Source: Sphingorhabdus profundilacus (GTDB taxonomy: Bacteria; Pseudomonadota; Alphaproteobacteria; Sphingomonadales; Sphingomonadaceae). Taken from it: a stretch of 64,000 bases of DNA. The stretch is from assembly GCF_009769755.1 (NCBI RefSeq), contig NZ_SDWJ01000001.1, forward strand, positions 806,001 through 870,000, read 5' to 3'. The notes under the pieces are model-generated. The model was not told the DNA's origin. It ran no database searches and saw only the letters and a program-made list of their open reading frames with translations. The position numbers were made by a program, and so were the translations under genes. Of this stretch, positions 36,146-45,559 are shown piece after piece. Positions within the stretch are counted from its first letter, which is position 1; every line of letters begins with the position of its first letter.

Positions 36146-37027
36146 ATGATAAGGAAACAGGTTTTGAACGAACAGGATAATTCCGCCGAGCAGGCCGAAA
36201 TGGCGTCGCCTTCCGTGAACCCGTCACCTGCAATGCCGATGGCAGAGAAAAAGAAGTTTGATTATCAGGGTACATTCGTTCTGCTTGCCGGCGTCGGCGC
36301 GTTATCATGGGGCCTTGTGTCGGCAATTGGCACAGGGTGGGGCTTTTGGGAATTTACGTCGGGCCTGAAAGGCGTCACCTGGGCGTTCTTTCTGGGCATT
36401 GGTGCCTTGCTATTCGGGGCATTATTTGGCTGGCGCGCGCGCAAGTCGATCAATCCTGCGCCACGCGGTCGCCGATGGGCTGGAATGTTGGTTGCCTTGG
36501 CTTATGTGGGGTGGGTCGGAACGTTCCTGTTTTCCGCCTTGTCAGTGCCTGCCATTCACGATGTTTCGACCGATCTGGCCGATCCGCCGGAATTTCGGAC
36601 GCTTCAGCTCAGGGCCGATAATCTCGACAATATTCCGGGCGCGGACGATGCCCAGATGAAGGGCCTGACCCCGCAACAACGTTGGGTCATGGTGCATCAA
36701 AAGGCCTATGGCGATATCCGCTCGGTCCGCATCAACGAACCTGTGCCAATGGTTGTTGCAAAGGCCGATCGTCTGGCCAAGGCGCGGGGCTGGACAGTCG
36801 CCATTTCCTTGCCAGAAGAGGGGCGGATGGAAGCGACCGTAACCAGCGCATTTTTCAAATTCAAAGATGACGTCGTGATCCGCGTGCGCCCTACCGATAC
36901 CGGTGAAGGCAGCGTCGTCGACATGCGCTCTGTCAGTCGTGTCGGGGTCAGTGATTTGGGAATGAACGCAAAGCGCGTCCGGTCCTTCCTCGCCGATCTG
37001 ACGGGCACGGTAACTGCTGCGCCTTGA
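36146..37027 (+). CDS. DUF1499 domain membrane protein
   Basis: The 293-residue protein has three hydrophobic segments (roughly 42-62, 74-94 and 112-133), then an extracytoplasmic DUF1499 domain with YGDIRSVRINEPVPMVVAKADRLAKARGW and the ending VVDMRSVSRVGVSDLGMNAKRVRSFL, typical of the family (R-S-x-S-R-x-G-x-x-D-x-G). The function of DUF1499 is unknown. No clear ribosome-binding site was seen upstream of the ATG. It converges on the sugar dehydrogenase gene with 20 bp between stops. Confidence 0.82.
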   Translation: MIRKQVLNEQDNSAEQAEMASPSVNPSPAMPMAEKKKFDYQGTFVLLAGVGALSWGLVSAIGTGWGFWEFTSGLKGVTWAFFLGIGALLFGALFGWRARKSINPAPRGRRWAGMLVALAYVGWVGTFLFSALSVPAIHDVSTDLADPPEFRTLQLRADNLDNIPGADDAQMKGLTPQQRWVMVHQKAYGDIRSVRINEPVPMVVAKADRLAKARGWTVAISLPEEGRMEATVTSAFFKFKDDVVIRVRPTDTGEGSVVDMRSVSRVGVSDLGMNAKRVRSFLADLTGTVTAAP

Positions 37028-37047
37028 ATGCCGCCGCAGGCCGCCGT

Positions 37048-38187
37048 CTATTTTTTCGGGGTCAGCTTGATCAGGCGTCCTTCAGACCCGTTGTTGCCAT
37101 CTTCAAGTAACCAGATGGCACCATCTGGGCCTTGTTCGACTTCCCGGATGCGGGCGCCCATGTCCCACTGATCGCCTTTGGTGGCGTTTTCGCCGTCCAA
37201 TTTGACCCTGACCAGCGCCTGGGCACCCAATCCTCCAATGAAAGCATCGCCTTTCCATTCCGGAAACATGTCGCCGGAATAAATCATCAATCCACCCGGA
37301 GAGATTGCAGGGTTCCAAAATACCTTGGGCGCTTCAAATCCATCACCGGCTTTATGATCGGGCATATCGTCGGTGAATGATCCATAATTGCGGCCATTTG
37401 ATGCTTTGGGATAGCCGTAATTGGCGGCTTTCTTGACAAGGTTCAATTCGTCGCCGCCCTCAGGTCCCATTTCCTGATTCCATAAACGCCCCTGTGCATC
37501 AAAGGCGAGCCCGAGCGGATTGCGATGGCCGTAGGACCAGATTTGCGATGTGACCCGGCCCCGATCGTAAAAGGGATTGTCAGACGGCACCATGCCACCA
37601 TCGGTCAGGCGGACAATCTTGCCGAGATTCTGGTTCAAATCCTGTGCTGGTTGGAATTTCTGCCGCTCGCCGCTGCTGATATACAGCATGGCGTCGGGGC
37701 CAAAGGCGAGGCGGTGGCCATAATGGCCCTGTCCTGAAACTTTGGGTTCCTGTCGCCAGATTATCTGGACATCGCTCAAAGCAGGCTTTGCATCATCCAG
37801 TTGCAGCTTCGCCCGGGCGACAGCCGCGCCAAAGCCACCCGCACCCGCTTCGGCAAAGCTGAGGTAGATATATTGGTTATTGGCAAAGTCGGGATGCAAA
37901 ATAACATCGCCCAGGCCCCCCTGGCCACCATAAGCGACCGCAGGAACCCCCGCAATGTCGACCACCGCGCCGTCATTTTGCCAAAGTTTCAGCTTTCCTT
38001 TTTTCTCCGTTATCAACGCATAGGGTGTATCCGGAATGAAGGTCATGGCCCATGGCTGATCGAAATCAGCAACGACGGTAATATCAAAGGGTATGTCAGC
38101 AGTGCGGGCTGCTGCGGCGTCGCTGGCGGTTGGTTGACATGCAGCGATCATGAATGTTGCCGATAACAGTAAAGCAGGTTTGTTCAT
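37048..38187 (-). CDS. PQQ-dependent aldose sugar dehydrogenase-like lipoprotein
   Basis: The 379-residue protein begins with a lipoprotein signal (lipobox IAAC) and a six-bladed propeller of the glucose/sorbosone dehydrogenase family (PF07995): PWAMTFIPDTPYALITEKKGKLKLW, GGQGGLGDVILHPDFANNQYIYLSFAE, GHYGHRLAFGPDAMLYIS, SYGHRNPLGLAFDAQGRLWNQEMGPEGGDELN and PAISPGGLMIYSGDMFPEWKGDAF. This is close to E. coli YliI, which uses PQQ to oxidise free aldoses. The long upstream open frame (to 38559) is antisense to rimP; the ATG at 38187 has AGGAACC upstream. No PQQ synthesis genes are in the window. Confidence 0.9.
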   Translation of the reverse strand: MNKPALLLSATFMIAACQPTASDAAAARTADIPFDITVVADFDQPWAMTFIPDTPYALITEKKGKLKLWQNDGAVVDIAGVPAVAYGGQGGLGDVILHPDFANNQYIYLSFAEAGAGGFGAAVARAKLQLDDAKPALSDVQIIWRQEPKVSGQGHYGHRLAFGPDAMLYISSGERQKFQPAQDLNQNLGKIVRLTDGGMVPSDNPFYDRGRVTSQIWSYGHRNPLGLAFDAQGRLWNQEMGPEGGDELNLVKKAANYGYPKASNGRNYGSFTDDMPDHKAGDGFEAPKVFWNPAISPGGLMIYSGDMFPEWKGDAFIGGLGAQALVRVKLDGENATKGDQWDMGARIREVEQGPDGAIWLLEDGNNGSEGRLIKLTPKK

Positions 38188-38373
38188 GGGGGCGGTTCCT
38201 TTGCTGTGCATCGACACGAATTGGTGTGCCTGCCCCTCGATAGCAAGAGGCTTGCATAATATCCTTATAGGCGATATAAAGCTTCCATCCTTACATCGCG
38301 AGATTTTGGAAGCGCTGGCGCCTATCGGGGCCGGCACCTGAAAGCTTTGCAGAAAGCCTGAGAAAGACCGAAT

Positions 38374-38946
38374 TTGCCCGACCTCGACAAATTGTCCGCG
38401 TTGATATCGCCCGAAGCGCAAGCGCTCGGCTTTACGCTCGTGCGCGTTGCGTGGTTCGAAAATGGCGCGCAGGGAAGTGATGAGCCGACATTGCAAGTCA
38501 TGGCGGAGCGTCCCGATACCCGGCAACTCGGCATCGATGACTGCGCTGCCTTGTCGCACCGTATTTCCGACCTGTTTGATGAACTCGACCCGATTGAGGA
38601 AGCCTATCGGTTGGAGGTCAGCTCACCGGGCATTGACCGTCCGTTGACCCGACTTGCCGATTTCGCCGACTGGAAAGGGCATGAGGCGAAAATTGAACTT
38701 GCCGAGCCAATGGATGGCCGCAAAAATATGCGTGGCGATCTGGCCGGTGTTGATGGCGACATCATTTTGGTGGATGATCGCAAAGCAGGTCGCCTGACTT
38801 TTCCCTATTCCGCACTTGGTTCGGCCAAGCTGCTATTGACAGACCGGCTGATTGCGTCGACTGCGCCCATCAACAGTGATGGCGCAGACGAAGTAGAAGC
38901 TGACCCCATTCACGACGAAGCACAGGAAGACGAAGACAATGGCTAA
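38374..38946 (+). CDS. rimP: Ribosome maturation factor RimP
   Basis: RimP helps assemble the 30S subunit. The 190-residue protein has the core LEVSSPGIDRPLTRLADFADWKG and the N-terminal ISPEAQALGFTLVRVAW. No ATG fits: an in-frame TGA stops the frame just upstream (about 12 codons), so the TTG at 38374 with a GAGAAAG site about 7 bp before is the only sensible start. The C-terminal tail is acidic (EDEDNG). Its last 8 nt overlap the nusA start. It heads the rimP-nusA-ylxR-infB operon. Confidence 0.9.
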   Translation: MPDLDKLSALISPEAQALGFTLVRVAWFENGAQGSDEPTLQVMAERPDTRQLGIDDCAALSHRISDLFDELDPIEEAYRLEVSSPGIDRPLTRLADFADWKGHEAKIELAEPMDGRKNMRGDLAGVDGDIILVDDRKAGRLTFPYSALGSAKLLLTDRLIASTAPINSDGADEVEADPIHDEAQEDEDNG

Positions 38947-40549
38947 TACAATCGCCGCGAACAAGGCTGAATTGCTCGCAATTGCCAATGCGGTTGCCTC
39001 TGAGAAGATGATCGACAAGGCGATTGTCGTCGAAGCTCTCGAAGAAGCGATCCAGCGGGCAGCCCGTGCACGTTATGGCGCGGAAAACGACATTCGTGCA
39101 AAGCTTGATACGCAGACCGGCGATCTTCGCCTGTGGCGCGTGGTCGAGGTTGTTGAAGAGGTTGAGGATTATTTCAAACAGGTCGATTTGAAGCAGGCGG
39201 AAAAGCTGCAAAAAGGTTCGGCCGTCGGTGACTTCATTGTTGACCCGCTGCCTCCGGTGGATCTGGGCCGTATCGACGCACAATCGGCCAAGCAGGTTAT
39301 TTTCCAGAAGGTCCGCGATGCCGAGCGGGAACGTCAATATGAAGAGTTCAAGGAACGTGCGGGTGAAATCATCACCGGCGTTGTGAAGTCCGTGGAATTT
39401 GGCCACGTCGTCGTCGATTTGGGCCGTGCCGAGGGCGTCATCCGCCGCGACCAGCAAATTCCGCGCGAAGTCGTCCGCAACGGTGACCGCGTCCGTGCCC
39501 TCATCATGAAGGTGCAGCGCGAAAATCGCGGCCCGCAGATTTTGCTGAGCCGCGCGCATCCTGACTTCATGAAGAAGTTGTTCGCGCAGGAAGTTCCTGA
39601 AATCTACGACGGTGTCATCGAGATCAAGGCCGCCGCGCGTGACCCCGGCAGCCGTGCGAAGATCGGTGTCATCAGCTATGACAGCAGCATCGACCCTGTC
39701 GGCGCCTGCGTCGGCATGAAGGGCAGCCGCGTGCAGGCTGTTGTTCAGGAAATGCAGGGTGAAAAGATCGACATCATCCCCTGGTCAGAAGATACTGCGA
39801 CGTTCATCGTGAACGCGCTACAACCCGCAACGGTTAGCCGCGTGGTCATCGACGAAGAAGAAGGCCGCATCGAAGTTGTTGTTCCCGACGATCAGCTAAG
39901 CCTTGCCATTGGCCGTCGCGGACAGAATGTCCGTCTGGCGTCGCAATTGACCGGCCGCGGTATCGACATCATGACCGAGGCGGAATCGAGCGAGAAGCGG
40001 CAGAAGGAATTTGTCGAACGTTCGGAAATGTTCCAGCAGGAACTGGACGTTGACGAAACGCTTGCACAGTTGCTGGTTGCCGAAGGCTTTAGCGAGCTTG
40101 AAGAAGTCGCTTATGTCGATCCGTCGGAAATCGCGGCAATTGAAGGCTTTGATGAAGATCTGGCATCGGAGCTGCAAAACCGCGCACAAGAAGCGCTGGA
40201 GCGCCGCGAAGAAGCTAACCGCACGGAACGCCGTGAATTGGGTGTAGAGGATGCGCTGGCTGAATTGCCGGTCCTGACCGAAGCGATGCTGGTGGTGTTG
40301 GGCAAGGCAGGTATCAAGACGCTGGACGATCTGGCCGATCTTGCAACCGACGAGCTGATCCAGAAAGCCCGCGAACCGCGCCGTAACGAACGCAGTGACC
40401 GCGAAGTTCGCCGCAATCGCACCGAAGATAAGGCAGGCATATTGGCTGTGTTCGGCTTGTCCGAAGAGCAGGGCAATGAGATCATCATGGCCGCGCGTGC
40501 CCATTGGTTCGAAGAGGAGGACGCGGTTGCAGCGGACGACTCCCAATGA
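38939..40549 (+). CDS. nusA: Transcription termination/antitermination factor NusA
   Basis: NusA binds RNA polymerase and RNA and controls pausing and termination. The 536-residue protein has an N-terminal polymerase-binding domain, an S1 domain (GEIITGVVKSVEFGHVVVDLG), KH domains (RDPGSRAKIGVISYDSSIDPVGACVGMKGSRVQAVVQEMQGEKIDII and SLAIGRRGQNVRLASQLTG), and two C-terminal helix-hairpin-helix type acidic repeats (TLAQLLVAEGFSELEEVAYV and a second at LGKAGIKTLDDLADLA). An AGGAAG site precedes the ATG inside rimP. The 3' end overlaps ylxR by 23 nt. Confidence 0.96.
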   Translation: MANTIAANKAELLAIANAVASEKMIDKAIVVEALEEAIQRAARARYGAENDIRAKLDTQTGDLRLWRVVEVVEEVEDYFKQVDLKQAEKLQKGSAVGDFIVDPLPPVDLGRIDAQSAKQVIFQKVRDAERERQYEEFKERAGEIITGVVKSVEFGHVVVDLGRAEGVIRRDQQIPREVVRNGDRVRALIMKVQRENRGPQILLSRAHPDFMKKLFAQEVPEIYDGVIEIKAAARDPGSRAKIGVISYDSSIDPVGACVGMKGSRVQAVVQEMQGEKIDIIPWSEDTATFIVNALQPATVSRVVIDEEEGRIEVVVPDDQLSLAIGRRGQNVRLASQLTGRGIDIMTEAESSEKRQKEFVERSEMFQQELDVDETLAQLLVAEGFSELEEVAYVDPSEIAAIEGFDEDLASELQNRAQEALERREEANRTERRELGVEDALAELPVLTEAMLVVLGKAGIKTLDDLADLATDELIQKAREPRRNERSDREVRRNRTEDKAGILAVFGLSEEQGNEIIMAARAHWFEEEDAVAADDSQ

Positions 40550-41237
40550 GAACCGACACTCCCCAATAAGGAAGTGCATATTATCGGGTGAGCATGGCGA
40601 CCGCGCCACGCTCATCCGGCTTGCGCTTGGTCCCGACGGTACCGTCGCGCCGGACGTGTTCGCCAAAGCCCCCGGTCGCGGCGCCTGGATAGGTGTAAAC
40701 CACGAAGAGCTTGCCAAGGCGCAAGACAAGGGCAAGCTGGCCGGATTGCTGCGCCGCGCGTTCAAGACAGAAAAAATTGCATTGATTGACGATCTGGCAG
40801 GGCGGATCGAACGTGGTTTGGAAAAGGCCTTTCTTGACCGGTTGGGCTTGGAAGCACGGGCAGGGCACCTTATCTTGGGTGCAGAGAAAATTGATGCTGC
40901 CTCTCGCAGCGGTCAAGTCCGGCTTTTGCTGCACGCATCTGACGCAAGTACCGACGGCAGTGGCAAGCGCGACCAGGCGTGGCGGGTAGGCGAAGATGCA
41001 GAAGGAACGGGCAAGGGTGGTGTCAAACTGCCGGTTGACCGTGACGCATTGTCGGCTGCACTGGGACGGCAAAATGCCGTGCATGTCGCACTAATCGACC
41101 AAAAAGCAGCCGACAGGGTGACACATCATCTTGGACGCTGGCTAAATTTCAAAGGATGCAGTAATGCGCCCCTCGATTCCGCAAGCAATGCTTCGGAAAA
41201 GTGGGGCCCCGATACTGATATCCCCGCAATTGATTGA
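40527..41237 (+). CDS. ylxR: YlxR (DUF448) RNA-binding protein with C-terminal L7Ae-like extension
   Basis: The 236-residue protein has the YlxR signature RHSPIRKCILSGEHGDRATLIRLALGPDGTVAPDVFAKAPGRGAWIGV, then a second domain (about residues 75-160) resembling the L7Ae-type ribosomal fold seen in alphaproteobacterial YlxR proteins. Its usual place is between nusA and infB. The start is probably the TTG at 40527, because a strong GAGGAGG sits 5 bp before it inside nusA and no ATG or GTG occurs in frame ahead of the conserved motif. The ATG at 40546 is in the wrong frame and gives only seven codons. The product probably acts in RNA or ribosome biology. Confidence 0.8.
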   Translation: MQRTTPNENRHSPIRKCILSGEHGDRATLIRLALGPDGTVAPDVFAKAPGRGAWIGVNHEELAKAQDKGKLAGLLRRAFKTEKIALIDDLAGRIERGLEKAFLDRLGLEARAGHLILGAEKIDAASRSGQVRLLLHASDASTDGSGKRDQAWRVGEDAEGTGKGGVKLPVDRDALSAALGRQNAVHVALIDQKAADRVTHHLGRWLNFKGCSNAPLDSASNASEKWGPDTDIPAID

Positions 41238-41258
41238 GTAAGGACGGGTTCTGTTTCG

Positions 41259-43790
41259 ATGAGTGATGATACCAACAACAAGCCGACATTAACGCGCAAG
41301 CCGCTCACCTTGAGCCGCTCGCTTGAGTCTGGTGAAGTCAAACAGACCTTTAGCCACGGCCGCACTAACAAGGTTGTGGTCGAGGTGAAGCGCAAGAAAC
41401 TGGTTGGCAAGCCGGGCTATGCGCCGGAACCTGAAGTCGCTGCACCACCTCCGCCACCTCCGCCACCGCCTCCTGCTGCGCCTGTTGCCGCTGCGCCCGC
41501 GCCAAAGCCTATGGCAAATGACATGCTCAGCCGTCAGGAGCGTCAGGCAAAATTGTTGCGTGAGGCCGAGGAAGCGCGCCTGTCGATGCTTGAAGAAAGC
41601 CGTCGCCGTGAAGACGAAGCGCGGGCCCGGGCCGCCGAAGAGGAAAAGCGTCGCGCCGAAGAAAATCGTAAGGCTGAAGAAGCCCCGGCACCTGCCATTG
41701 CGGAAACCCCTGTAGTTGAGCAGGAACCTGAACCTGCGGTCAGCAATGACGATGGCGCAGCGCCTGCTCCGCGCCGGTTCACACCTGTGGAATCGCCCAA
41801 GCGTCCCGCGGCTGCCCCGGCACCGACCGAGCGTGAGCGCGAAGAAGCGAAAAAGGCGCCGCATCGTCCGGCGCGTGATCGCACGGCCGACCGTCGCCAA
41901 TCGGGCAAGCTGACCGTAACCCGCGCACTTGATGATGATGAAGGCGCACGCGCCCGTTCATTGGCGGCGCTGAAACGCGCCCGTGAAAAGGAAAAGCGGC
42001 TGCATGGCGGTGGCAATCGCACCGCCCAACCCAAGCAAAGCCGCGATGTTGTCGTACCTGAAACCATCACGGTTCAGGAACTTGCCAACCGTATGGCCGA
42101 AAAAGGCAGCGATCTGGTAAAGGCATTGTTCAAGATGGGCATGCCTGTCACGATCAACGAAACGATCGACCAGGATACCGCAGAATTGCTGGTTGAAGAA
42201 TTTGGCCACAACATCACCCGCGTGTCCGATGCCGATGTCGACATCGTGCATGACGAAGACGTCGATGCCCCCGAAACGCAAAAACCGCGTCCGCCGGTTG
42301 TCACGGTCATGGGCCATGTCGACCACGGCAAAACCTCTTTGCTGGACGCCCTGCGCGGGGCCAATGTTGTTTCCGGCGAGGCAGGCGGAATTACGCAGCA
42401 TATCGGCGCCTATCAGGTGAAGGCAAAGGATGGCTCGCTTATTACCTTCCTTGATACACCGGGCCACGAAGCCTTCACCCAAATGCGCCGTCGTGGTGCG
42501 TCGGTTACCGATATCGTCATATTGGTTGTTGCGGCTGATGATGGCCTGATGCCGCAAACCATTGAAGCGATCAAGCACAGCAAAGAAGCCGGTGTGCCGA
42601 TGATTATTGCAATCAACAAGATCGACAAGGAAGGCGCCAACCCGCAAAAGGTGCGTGAACGCTTGCTTGAACATGAAGTGATTGTTGAACAAATGGGCGG
42701 CGAAGTTCAGGACGTCGAAGTGTCTGCCTTGAAAAAGACCGGGCTCGACACGCTGCTCGAAAAGCTGGCGTTGCAGGCCGAGGTTATGGAATTGAAAGCC
42801 AATCCAGACCGTTCCGCCGAAGCAATTGTGGTCGAAGCCCAGCTTGACAAGGGACGCGGCGCGGTCGCGACCGTATTGGTCAAGCGCGGTACGTTGAAGC
42901 GCGGTGATATCTTTGTTGTCGGTTCGGAAAGCGGGAAAGTCCGCGCGTTGATCAACGACAAGGGGCAACAGGTTTCCGAAGCGGGGCCTGCCACGCCGGT
43001 TGAAGTATTAGGTCTAACCGGCGTACCGTCGGCGGGCGATGTTTTGACGGTTGTTGAAAATGAAGCGCGCGCCCGCGAAGTTGCCCTGTACCGCAAGGAA
43101 CAGTCGACCAAGGTTCGCACCGCCCAGGTTACACCCAATCTCGAAAACCTGTTCGACAATCTGTCCGCCACACGCGCGATGGAATATCCTGTGGTTATCA
43201 AGGGTGATGTTCAAGGGTCGGTCGAAGCAATTGTGACCGCGCTCAACAACATCTCGACAGACGAAATCAAGGTCCGTGTCCTGCTTGCTGGCGTGGGCGG
43301 GATAACCGAGTCCGACATGTTGCTGGCAGCGGCATCGAATGCGCCGCTGATCGGTTTCAACGTGCGTCCGAACACCAAAGCAGCGGCATTGGCCAAGCGG
43401 GATCGTGTGCGTTTGAAATATTTCGACGTCATTTATCACCTGACTGCCGACATTGCCAAGGAAATGGCGGGCGAACTTGGGCCGGAAATCATCGAAACCG
43501 TCGTCGGTCGTGCCGAAGTCAAGGATGTGTTCTCTGCAGGCAAGCGCGACAAGGCAGCCGGTTTGCTGGTGGTCGATGGCTTCATCCGCAAAGGTCTGTC
43601 CACACGTCTTACACGCGACGACGTTATCGTCTCGAAAACCACCATCGCTTCGTTGCGCCGCTTCAAAGACAATGTCGACGAAGTCCGCGCGGGCCTCGAA
43701 TGTGGTGTGGTGTTGGCCGATACCAACGATGTCAAGGCAGGCGATATGCTGGAAATCTTCGAAGTCGAGGAGCGCGAACGGACTTTGTAA
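41259..43790 (+). CDS. infB: Translation initiation factor IF-2
   Basis: IF-2 brings initiator tRNA to the ribosome using GTP. The 843-residue protein has a long N-terminal region with a proline run near residue 65 and a charged Glu/Arg coiled coil (about 85-150), then the IF2 N domain, then the GTPase with [14 protein letters not shown] (G1), ITQHIGAY (G2), DTPGHEAF (G3) and NKID (G4), and the domain III/IV barrel ending [13 protein letters not shown]. Length is normal. The gene is 21 bp after ylxR. Confidence 0.96.
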   Translation: MSDDTNNKPTLTRKPLTLSRSLESGEVKQTFSHGRTNKVVVEVKRKKLVGKPGYAPEPEVAAPPPPPPPPPPAAPVAAAPAPKPMANDMLSRQERQAKLLREAEEARLSMLEESRRREDEARARAAEEEKRRAEENRKAEEAPAPAIAETPVVEQEPEPAVSNDDGAAPAPRRFTPVESPKRPAAAPAPTEREREEAKKAPHRPARDRTADRRQSGKLTVTRALDDDEGARARSLAALKRAREKEKRLHGGGNRTAQPKQSRDVVVPETITVQELANRMAEKGSDLVKALFKMGMPVTINETIDQDTAELLVEEFGHNITRVSDADVDIVHDEDVDAPETQKPRPPVVTVMGHVDHGKTSLLDALRGANVVSGEAGGITQHIGAYQVKAKDGSLITFLDTPGHEAFTQMRRRGASVTDIVILVVAADDGLMPQTIEAIKHSKEAGVPMIIAINKIDKEGANPQKVRERLLEHEVIVEQMGGEVQDVEVSALKKTGLDTLLEKLALQAEVMELKANPDRSAEAIVVEAQLDKGRGAVATVLVKRGTLKRGDIFVVGSESGKVRALINDKGQQVSEAGPATPVEVLGLTGVPSAGDVLTVVENEARAREVALYRKEQSTKVRTAQVTPNLENLFDNLSATRAMEYPVVIKGDVQGSVEAIVTALNNISTDEIKVRVLLAGVGGITESDMLLAAASNAPLIGFNVRPNTKAAALAKRDRVRLKYFDVIYHLTADIAKEMAGELGPEIIETVVGRAEVKDVFSAGKRDKAAGLLVVDGFIRKGLSTRLTRDDVIVSKTTIASLRRFKDNVDEVRAGLECGVVLADTNDVKAGDMLEIFEVEERERTL

Positions 43791-43818
43791 GTCTGGCGTC
43801 GCCGCCAAAGGAGGCATT

Positions 43819-44220
43819 ATGGCCAAACATAACGATGTCTCGCCCGAAGGTCGCTCGGTCCGGTTGCTGCGCGTTGGCGAGCAGTTCCGGCATATTCTGT
43901 CCGAACTGCTGGCGAGGGGCGAAGTGCATGACGATGTACTGACCAGCCACAGCGTCAGCGTCACGGAAGTCCGGATGTCGCCTGATTTGCGCCATGCGAC
44001 GGCTTTCATCAAGCCGTTGCTCGGTGCGAATGAGGAGGTAGTGCTAAAGGCGCTTCGTACCAACACGGCGTTTTTCCAAAAGGAAGTAGCTACGCGAGTC
44101 AGCATGAAATATGCGGCGAAGTTGAAGTTCCTGGCGGATGATAGCTTTGATCAGGCGACGCATATTGAAGGGCTGTTGGCCCAACCGAAGGTGCAACAGG
44201 ATTTGACCGACGACAATTGA
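43819..44220 (+). CDS. rbfA: Ribosome-binding factor A
   Basis: RbfA matures 30S subunits by acting on the 5' region of 16S rRNA. The 133-residue protein shows [46 protein letters not shown] and the KH-fold end [25 protein letters not shown] strong AAAGGAGG lies 6 bp before the ATG; the open frame upstream is within infB. In most genomes truB follows directly; here a toxin-antitoxin pair, tdk and a secreted protein intervene. Confidence 0.93.
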   Translation: MAKHNDVSPEGRSVRLLRVGEQFRHILSELLARGEVHDDVLTSHSVSVTEVRMSPDLRHATAFIKPLLGANEEVVLKALRTNTAFFQKEVATRVSMKYAAKLKFLADDSFDQATHIEGLLAQPKVQQDLTDDN

Positions 44221-44231
44221 CTTCGATTGAA

Positions 44232-44247
44232 GTAAGATGTATCTTAC
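44232..44247. promoter_or_regulatory. Palindrome at the antitoxin promoter (autoregulation candidate)
   Basis: GTAAGATGTATCTTAC has 7-bp perfect arms around GT and lies 5 to 20 bp upstream of the antitoxin ATG at 44252. AbrB-type antitoxins bind such palindromes in their own promoters. The ATG at 44237 falls inside it and is thus a poor start. Confidence 0.55.
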
Positions 44248-44251
44248 CGTC

Positions 44252-44536
44252 ATGAACGCTCAAACCCGTATTTCAGCCAAAGGGCAGGTCGTTATTCCAA
44301 AAGATACGCGTGATCGGTTGGGATTGACTCAAGGTGTCGTCCTCGATGTCATAGAGACTCCGGATGGTGTTTTGTTGCGCGAACCACGCGCGAAGCAAAA
44401 GTTGAGCTTTGAAGAGACCACTGCGCGGATACGCAAGATTGTTAAATATGATGGGCCTATGTTGACGATCGATCAGCTGAGCTGGTCCGCTGAAGCCGAA
44501 AGAGAGTTTCGCAAACGGAAGCACATCGACGGGTGA
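44252..44536 (+). CDS. AbrB/MazE-like antitoxin
   Basis: The 94-residue protein starts MNAQTRISAKGQVVIPKDTRDRLGLTQGVVLDVIE, the AbrB/SpoVT swapped-hairpin DNA-binding domain, with a C-terminal charged toxin-binding tail (about 45-94). The start could also be the ATG at 44237 (99 residues). Its stop overlaps the PIN-domain toxin start by GTGA, the typical layout of a VapBC-type operon. A palindrome over the start region suggests autoregulation. It lies 31 bp after rbfA. Confidence 0.88.
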   Translation: MNAQTRISAKGQVVIPKDTRDRLGLTQGVVLDVIETPDGVLLREPRAKQKLSFEETTARIRKIVKYDGPMLTIDQLSWSAEAEREFRKRKHIDG

Positions 44537-44931
44537 TCGCTCTAGATACTAGCGTTTTAGCTCGCTACATTCTCAACGACACAATTGCCGAAGCCGATAT
44601 CGCCGCGCAGCTTATATCGGAGAACGAATGCTTTGTCAGTTGGACAGTTCTACTGGAGTTGTGTTGGGTGCTCGAATCTCGCGCCGGTTTGCCAAGAAAA
44701 GACGTTGTGGACATTCTTACAACGCTTTCCCAATCAAAAATGATCATCATGCCTAATATTATTGCAGTCACCTGGGCTATCGATCGCTACAATGCCGGTG
44801 CAGATTTCGCAGATATGATTCATCTTGCCAGTACTTCGGACATCATAACCGAATTCGTCAGTTTTGATCGTAAGTTCGCGCAACAAGCGGGTTCCGAAAC
44901 GCCTTTGGCTGTCCGCACGTTGCGGTCTTAA
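44533..44931 (+). CDS. PIN-domain RNase toxin (VapC-like)
   Basis: The 132-residue protein begins with GTG overlapping the antitoxin stop. It shows IALDTSVLARYILND (first catalytic Asp), TVLLELCWVLESRAGL (Glu), and GADFADMIHLA plus FVSFDRKFA (later Asp residues), the acidic cluster of PIN nucleases. Such toxins cut tRNA or rRNA when freed from the antitoxin. All four acidic positions look intact, so it is likely active. The tdk gene follows after 3 bp. Confidence 0.9.
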   Translation: MIALDTSVLARYILNDTIAEADIAAQLISENECFVSWTVLLELCWVLESRAGLPRKDVVDILTTLSQSKMIIMPNIIAVTWAIDRYNAGADFADMIHLASTSDIITEFVSFDRKFAQQAGSETPLAVRTLRS

Positions 44932-44934
44932 AAG

Positions 44935-45513
44935 ATGGCCAAGCTCTATTTCTATTACGCATCGATGAACGCCGGAAAATCGTCGACCCTGCTGCAGGCG
45001 GCGTTCAACTATGGCGAGCGGGGGATGAAGGTCATGCTTTGGACCGCCGCACTGGATGACCGTCCCGGGTTTGGCGCGATCAGCTCGCGGATCGGGCTTG
45101 CGGGGGATGCCAGCAGGTTTGAAGCGGCGACGGATATAGAATGGGCGGTACTCGAAAGGCATCGGGAAGCGCCGCTTGCTTGTGTATTGATTGACGAAGC
45201 CCAGTTTCTGTCGAAAGAACAGGTATGGCAGTGCGCCCGACTGGCCGATGAATATGCAATACCGGTCGTCTGCTATGGATTGAGGACCGACTTTCAGGGC
45301 GAATTATTTCCTGGCTCAGCTGCGCTACTTGGCATTGCCGATAGTCTGGTCGAACTGAAAGGCGTGTGCGACTGCGGTCGCAAGGCAACAATGAATCTCC
45401 GGGTGGACGAGTTCGGCAAAGCCGTCATTGATGGCGCGCAGACCGAAATTGGGGGGGATGATCGCTATGTTGCGATGTGCCGGAAACATTTTATGGCGGC
45501 ACGGTCGTTATGA
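44935..45513 (+). CDS. tdk: Thymidine kinase
   Basis: The 192-residue type II thymidine kinase has the Walker A YASMNAGKSSTLLQ near the start, the catalytic IDEAQFLSKEQV, the lid and binding segment CYGLRTDFQGELFPGSAALL, and zinc ligands CDCGRKA and CRKH. It phosphorylates thymidine with ATP for salvage. The zinc site is complete. Its place 3 bp after a PIN toxin and inside the rbfA-truB interval is unusual for this gene cluster. Confidence 0.93.
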   Translation: MAKLYFYYASMNAGKSSTLLQAAFNYGERGMKVMLWTAALDDRPGFGAISSRIGLAGDASRFEAATDIEWAVLERHREAPLACVLIDEAQFLSKEQVWQCARLADEYAIPVVCYGLRTDFQGELFPGSAALLGIADSLVELKGVCDCGRKATMNLRVDEFGKAVIDGAQTEIGGDDRYVAMCRKHFMAARSL

Positions 45514-45559
45514 TAAATTTTAATCGCCCGTTCAGGTTCGCCAATTTATCATCGCCGAC

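Noticed and set aside
37048-38559. Longer form of the sugar dehydrogenase starting at 38559
   Set aside because: The extra 124 codons are antisense to rimP and precede a clear lipoprotein signal at 38187.
40546-40569. ATG overlapping the nusA stop as an ylxR start, joined to the ylxR frame by a -1 frameshift in the CCCC run
   Set aside because: The ylxR frame is open upstream and already reads RHSPIRKC, which fits the family, and a TTG with a strong GAGGAGG is available, so no frameshift is needed.
41958-42968. 336-codon minus-strand frame opposite infB
   Set aside because: It lies wholly inside a certain infB gene and has no start signal or domain.
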